A stretch of 64,000 bases of DNA from Bradyrhizobium erythrophlei (GTDB lineage: Bacteria; Pseudomonadota; Alphaproteobacteria; Rhizobiales; Xanthobacteraceae), in the NCBI RefSeq assembly GCF_900129425.1, contig NZ_LT670817.1, forward strand, positions 5,642,001-5,706,000, written 5' to 3'. Made by a program: the position numbers and the translations under genes. Shown one piece after another: positions 60,697-64,000 of the stretch; positions within the stretch are counted from its first letter, which is position 1, and the number at the start of each line of letters is the position of its first letter. Below the pieces are notes generated by a model. The model searched no databases. It was given only the letters and a program-made list of their open reading frames with translations, and was not told the DNA's origin.

Positions 60697-62638
60697 CCTG
60701 CTCTAATGGCATGGCTGAGCCGAATTCGGGCACCGCATCCTTCAGGACGGCCTTGATGGTGGCGCGGTCGTCTCTGGCGATGGCGTGCTCAAGCGCCGCA
60801 ATCCACTTCCGCAGCGCCAGCATGGGCGGCTCGTTGGGCTTGGCCGCCATCACGCCGGCAACCCCAATCTCGATGGTCGGCTCCTCGGTCGCAAACAGGA
60901 TTTCGTTCAGCCGTTCGCCCGGCCGCATTCCGGTAAAGACCACATCGATATCATGCCCCGGCTGCAAACCGGACAGCCTGATCATGCGCTCGGCCAGGTC
61001 GACGATCTTGACGGGTTGCCCCATGTTGAGCACGTAGACCGAAACGTCCGGTCGCGCCGGCGCCAGCGCGTGCGCGGCTGCCGTGATCACCAGATCGCAG
61101 GCTTCCCGGATCGTCATGAAATACCGGACCATCTCCGGGTGGGTAACCGTCACCGGTCCGCCCGCCTCGATTTGGGCCTTGAACTTGGGCACCACCGATC
61201 CGTTCGACGCCAGCACATTGCCGAATCGCACGGAGATCAGACGCATCCGCGGCTTGCCGCCGAACTGCGATGCCAGATCGTGATCGAGCGCCTGGCAATA
61301 CATCTCGGCAAACCGCTTGGTCAGACCCAGCATCGAGACCGGCTCGATCGCCTTGTCGGTCGAGATCATCACCATCGCCTCGGCGCCCGCCGCCAGCGCC
61401 GCATCAGCGACATTCACCGATCCGAAAATGTTGGTCTTGACCCCTTCGCTCCAGTCGCGCTCCAGGATCGGCACATGCTTGAGGGCGGCGGCATGAAACA
61501 CGATATCCGGCTTGAATTCATTCATCAGCCGCAGGATGCGCTCGCGATCGCGAATATCCGCAATCCGGCCCTCGATGAGCGCACTGGTCTCGTGCGCCGC
61601 GAGGGCTTCGGTGACGGCATAAAGCGCCGGCTCCGAATTCTCGATCACCAGCAATCGCGCGGCGCCGAATGTCGCGACACGGCTGCAAATCTCCGAACCG
61701 ATCGAACCGCCACCCCCGGTGACGATTACAGCCTTGTTCTTCACCAGGCCTTCAAGACGCGCGTAGTCGATGTTTTCGCTGGGACGCAGCAGCAGGTCCT
61801 CGACGGCAACCGTCGTCAGCCGCGGCGTTTCCCCGCTCTCCAGCGACGGCAGCCGGCTGACGATCATCCCAAGCCGGCGCGCCCGCATCAGGACGGCTTC
61901 GGGGCGCGCCTCGGGGTCGAACGCCGAAGGCGTCATGACCACCCGCGCGATCGGCTTGTTGCGCCTGGCGAAATCGCCAATCACGTCCTCGATATCGTCG
62001 ATTCCGCCGAGCACAGGAACATTGCGGATCAGCTGACCTTGATCCGCCGCCGACGGCGACAACAGGCCGACCGGCCAGATCCGCTTGACGGCGCCGCTTT
62101 CGATTCCACGCAAGAGGATTTCAGCATCGGCGGCGCGGCCGATGAGCAGCGTCGGTGACGCATCCTCCACCTTCGCATGATGACGAACGCGCGTGTAGCG
62201 AAAATAACGATAGGCGAAGCGCAAGGCGCTGAGAAAAAACACCTCGAGAAACCAGTAGAGGATGATGGTGATTTTGCCGAGAAAGAACGCGCCTTGAACA
62301 TTCGGCGCCACCGGCGTGCCGTGAACGTTGGGCGCGACGAAAACATAATCCATTACCAGGAGCGCGACGGTCAGCACGGTGGCCACGCGCAGAATGTTCA
62401 ACGCATCCGGCAACGAAATGAAACGCCATTTCGTGGTGGTCAGATGGAAAAGGTAGCAAACGACGACACTGAACGCGACGAAATAGGGCAGGATATTCAG
62501 CAGCAGCGGGACACGATCGACGAACGATTCACCTTCGAAGCGCAGATAGAAACTCGCAATCAGCGCGAGCGCCGTCGCGAGCGCGTCGTGCGCGGCGATC
62601 AGGAAGTTCCGCAATGTAAATCGTGGGAAACGCGTCAT
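60665..62638 (-). CDS. Polysaccharide NDP-sugar 4,6-dehydratase (CapD/WbpM/PglF-type)
   Basis: 657 residues. Four N-terminal membrane helices (1-125), a first Rossmann-like domain (about 150-270) and a C-terminal SDR domain with 'AVIVTGGGGSIGSEICSRVA', 'VFHAAALKHVPILE' and 'ISTDKAIEPVSMLGLTKRFA'. In this family the usual catalytic Tyr is Met ('SMLGLTK'), as in WbpM and PglF, and it dehydrates UDP-GlcNAc to UDP-4-keto-6-deoxy-GlcNAc. This could feed the epimerase/reductase at 55703. The ATG at 62638 is used; a TTG lies 6 codons upstream. Confidence 0.92.
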   Translation of the reverse strand: MTRFPRFTLRNFLIAAHDALATALALIASFYLRFEGESFVDRVPLLLNILPYFVAFSVVVCYLFHLTTTKWRFISLPDALNILRVATVLTVALLVMDYVFVAPNVHGTPVAPNVQGAFFLGKITIILYWFLEVFFLSALRFAYRYFRYTRVRHHAKVEDASPTLLIGRAADAEILLRGIESGAVKRIWPVGLLSPSAADQGQLIRNVPVLGGIDDIEDVIGDFARRNKPIARVVMTPSAFDPEARPEAVLMRARRLGMIVSRLPSLESGETPRLTTVAVEDLLLRPSENIDYARLEGLVKNKAVIVTGGGGSIGSEICSRVATFGAARLLVIENSEPALYAVTEALAAHETSALIEGRIADIRDRERILRLMNEFKPDIVFHAAALKHVPILERDWSEGVKTNIFGSVNVADAALAAGAEAMVMISTDKAIEPVSMLGLTKRFAEMYCQALDHDLASQFGGKPRMRLISVRFGNVLASNGSVVPKFKAQIEAGGPVTVTHPEMVRYFMTIREACDLVITAAAHALAPARPDVSVYVLNMGQPVKIVDLAERMIRLSGLQPGHDIDVVFTGMRPGERLNEILFATEEPTIEIGVAGVMAAKPNEPPMLALRKWIAALEHAIARDDRATIKAVLKDAVPEFGSAMPLEQATPSGPLLQS

Positions 62639-62723
62639 TTCGCTGACCGGTAACAAGAAATATCCAGGTGATGCCGCCGTTGCGAGGCTGCTGATAGCTC
62701 ATCCCGCGCGGGCACGCCAGCCG

Positions 62724-63986
62724 TCATGACTTATCGGAATTTCGCGGTACCAGTCCTGCTTCACGCGAGCCTGTCTTTAACACCATTCCACCGGCGACGC
62801 CCACGCCCACGACATACATCCATCCCTCGTGGAAATCGAATATGTGAGAATTGAACAGCGAGGTGAAAATATTTTGCACGACAACGAGCAATCCGATCCA
62901 GGTCGCCAGGCCTTCGCCGCGAAACAGCTGCAAATGCAGCAGCCACATCGCGTATAGCACGACAATTCCGATCACGCCCCACTGGACCGCGATGTTCAGC
63001 GTCTGGTTGTGCGGATTACCGATAACCTCGGCGCCGGCGCCGACGTGGCCGACGGCGGCCTGCTCAAACAGCCCGCGTGTCGATCCGGTGCCGTGCCCGA
63101 AGACCGGAGCCTCAGAAAAAAACCGCAGCGATTTCTCCCAAAATTCCAGCCGAAGGCCGATCGACGTCGGGATGTTTCGCTCCTTGTACAATCGGTAATC
63201 CCTGAGGAAGGTCGTGGTCGTCCATTGCAAGTGCGGCGATGCCGTCCAGGCCAGCGCTGCCAGCACGACTACCGCGCAAAATATGACGACGTTGGTTCGC
63301 CATTTCAGATGGAGCAGCGCAAATACCGCCAGCATGATCGGCATGGTGACCAGCGCCGTTCGCGAAACAATCACGAACGCCATGTTGACGACGAAGCCGA
63401 GCGCGGTGGCGCTCAGCAACAACGCCGGAACAATTCTTCCCGCCCGCAGAAGCGTGATGATGGGATAGGCGAGCGCCACGGCACACAGCGCGAATTCCTG
63501 GCTTTGATCGATATAGTTTTTGACCGGAACGCCGTATTCGGCCCCTGACTTGAGCGCGAGGCTTGGAGCGAACGCCACGACCCAGGACATCGCCAGCAAC
63601 AGAACGGAGGACACCAGGAAGGCGATGAACACCTGCATGCCGCGCGTCGAGCGCTCGAAATGATAGAATAGCGCCGGCAGCATGAGTAGTTTCACGGTCG
63701 GGCCGACGGCGTAGAGCCGTGCCCCCCATGGCGCGTCCGACCAGAGCGTTCCCGCGACCGCCAGCGCGAACAGCGCGATCGGCAGCGCACAAATCGGACG
63801 TTTCAGCGATTGCAGGAAGGCCGCGAAGTCGAGGAAAGGCAGCATCGTGACCAGCAGTGCAACCGCGAAGATCGCGACCAGCGACGTCGACCAGGGCAGC
63901 GTAAGCGCGATTAGGACAACGAAAATATCGGCCGTCGTCGCCCAGGCGGCCGGATCCCGCCACAGCCTGCCCAACAACGCTCCCAC
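62724..63986 (-). CDS. O-antigen ligase family protein (start close to window edge)
   Basis: 420 residues if it starts at the GTG at 63986; the frame is still open toward the window end, so the start may lie outside. About 11 membrane helices with a large periplasmic loop and the Wzy_C pattern 'VFGHGTGSTRGLFEQ' and 'NPHNQTLNIAVQWGVIGIVV' (the conserved NPHN/H). It joins or polymerises O-antigen units. It is next to the 4,6-dehydratase on the same strand. Confidence 0.85.
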   Translation of the reverse strand: MGALLGRLWRDPAAWATTADIFVVLIALTLPWSTSLVAIFAVALLVTMLPFLDFAAFLQSLKRPICALPIALFALAVAGTLWSDAPWGARLYAVGPTVKLLMLPALFYHFERSTRGMQVFIAFLVSSVLLLAMSWVVAFAPSLALKSGAEYGVPVKNYIDQSQEFALCAVALAYPIITLLRAGRIVPALLLSATALGFVVNMAFVIVSRTALVTMPIMLAVFALLHLKWRTNVVIFCAVVVLAALAWTASPHLQWTTTTFLRDYRLYKERNIPTSIGLRLEFWEKSLRFFSEAPVFGHGTGSTRGLFEQAAVGHVGAGAEVIGNPHNQTLNIAVQWGVIGIVVLYAMWLLHLQLFRGEGLATWIGLLVVVQNIFTSLFNSHIFDFHEGWMYVVGVGVAGGMVLKTGSREAGLVPRNSDKS

Positions 63987-64000
63987 GGTCTCTCGTGCCA

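Noticed and set aside
60785..62158. 457-aa frame opposite the dehydratase gene
   Set aside because: Antisense shadow; His/Arg/Asp-rich with no hydrophobic core.

Overview
The window looks like a chromosomal segment of an alphaproteobacterium of the Bradyrhizobium / Nitrobacteraceae group. This rests on high GC, many proteins of the type seen in Bradyrhizobium, and several intergenic repeats that I recall as dispersed in those genomes. No rRNA, tRNA or CRISPR array was seen.

Region 1 (1-11.99 kb) is ordinary chromosome. It holds the end of a long coiled-coil protein, an Mla/MCE lipid-transport operon (mlaE-mlaF-mlaD, minus strand), the enolase-superfamily epimerase dgcA overlapping an MFS transporter tail to tail, an Ala/Pro-rich hypothetical, a small conserved hypothetical, a PLP-dependent threonine/serine dehydratase, and a translationally coupled pair of an LpxH-like phosphoesterase and a GT4 glycosyltransferase.

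Region 2 (12-33 kb) is repeat-rich accessory sequence. It contains a perfect 28-bp inverted repeat, a tandem array of about 163-bp units, six copies of a dispersed 'gggtca ... ggacatcgtcag' intergenic repeat, a complete group II intron and a complete IS1182-type element. The intron and the IS each sit inside a copy of that same repeat. Between these lie small secreted proteins (two of them overlapping by ATGA), a broken NYN-domain gene, a PAS histidine kinase, an orphan TAXI-type solute-binding protein, a GT2 glycosyltransferase, a Cache-type chemoreceptor, a 53-residue membrane protein, a TMEM175 channel homologue, an SDR remnant, two alpha/beta hydrolases, and a CGNR regulator with a haloacid dehalogenase. 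A striking double palindrome separates the CGNR gene from the divergent hydrolase.

Region 3 (33-51 kb) mixes signalling and metabolism. It has a frameshifted SAM/cyclase/ATPase/TPR protein, a secreted esterase, a three-GAF histidine kinase, thiD, a stand-alone AsnC effector domain, an Ldh-family dehydrogenase, a VOC protein, an IS5 remnant, a formyltransferase-like protein, an SH3 protein, a GFA protein, a diheme cytochrome c, a CHRD protein, a c'-type cytochrome and an orphan molybdopterin hydroxylase large subunit.

Region 4 (51-64 kb) is a surface-polysaccharide locus: murJ, DegT aminotransferase, Gfo/Idh/MocA oxidoreductase, small initiating sugar transferase, NDP-sugar reductase/epimerase, a decayed asnB tail, manC, a flippase-like membrane protein, GT2, a WbpM/CapD-type dehydratase and an O-antigen ligase. 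The gene set fits synthesis of a UDP-QuiNAc-like or diacetamido sugar, its attachment to a lipid carrier, and assembly of an O-antigen or exopolysaccharide.

I did not find a clearly new multi-gene system. The observations most worth following are the double operator at 30861-30932, the shared insertion target of intron and IS, and the small unrecognised secreted or membrane proteins.
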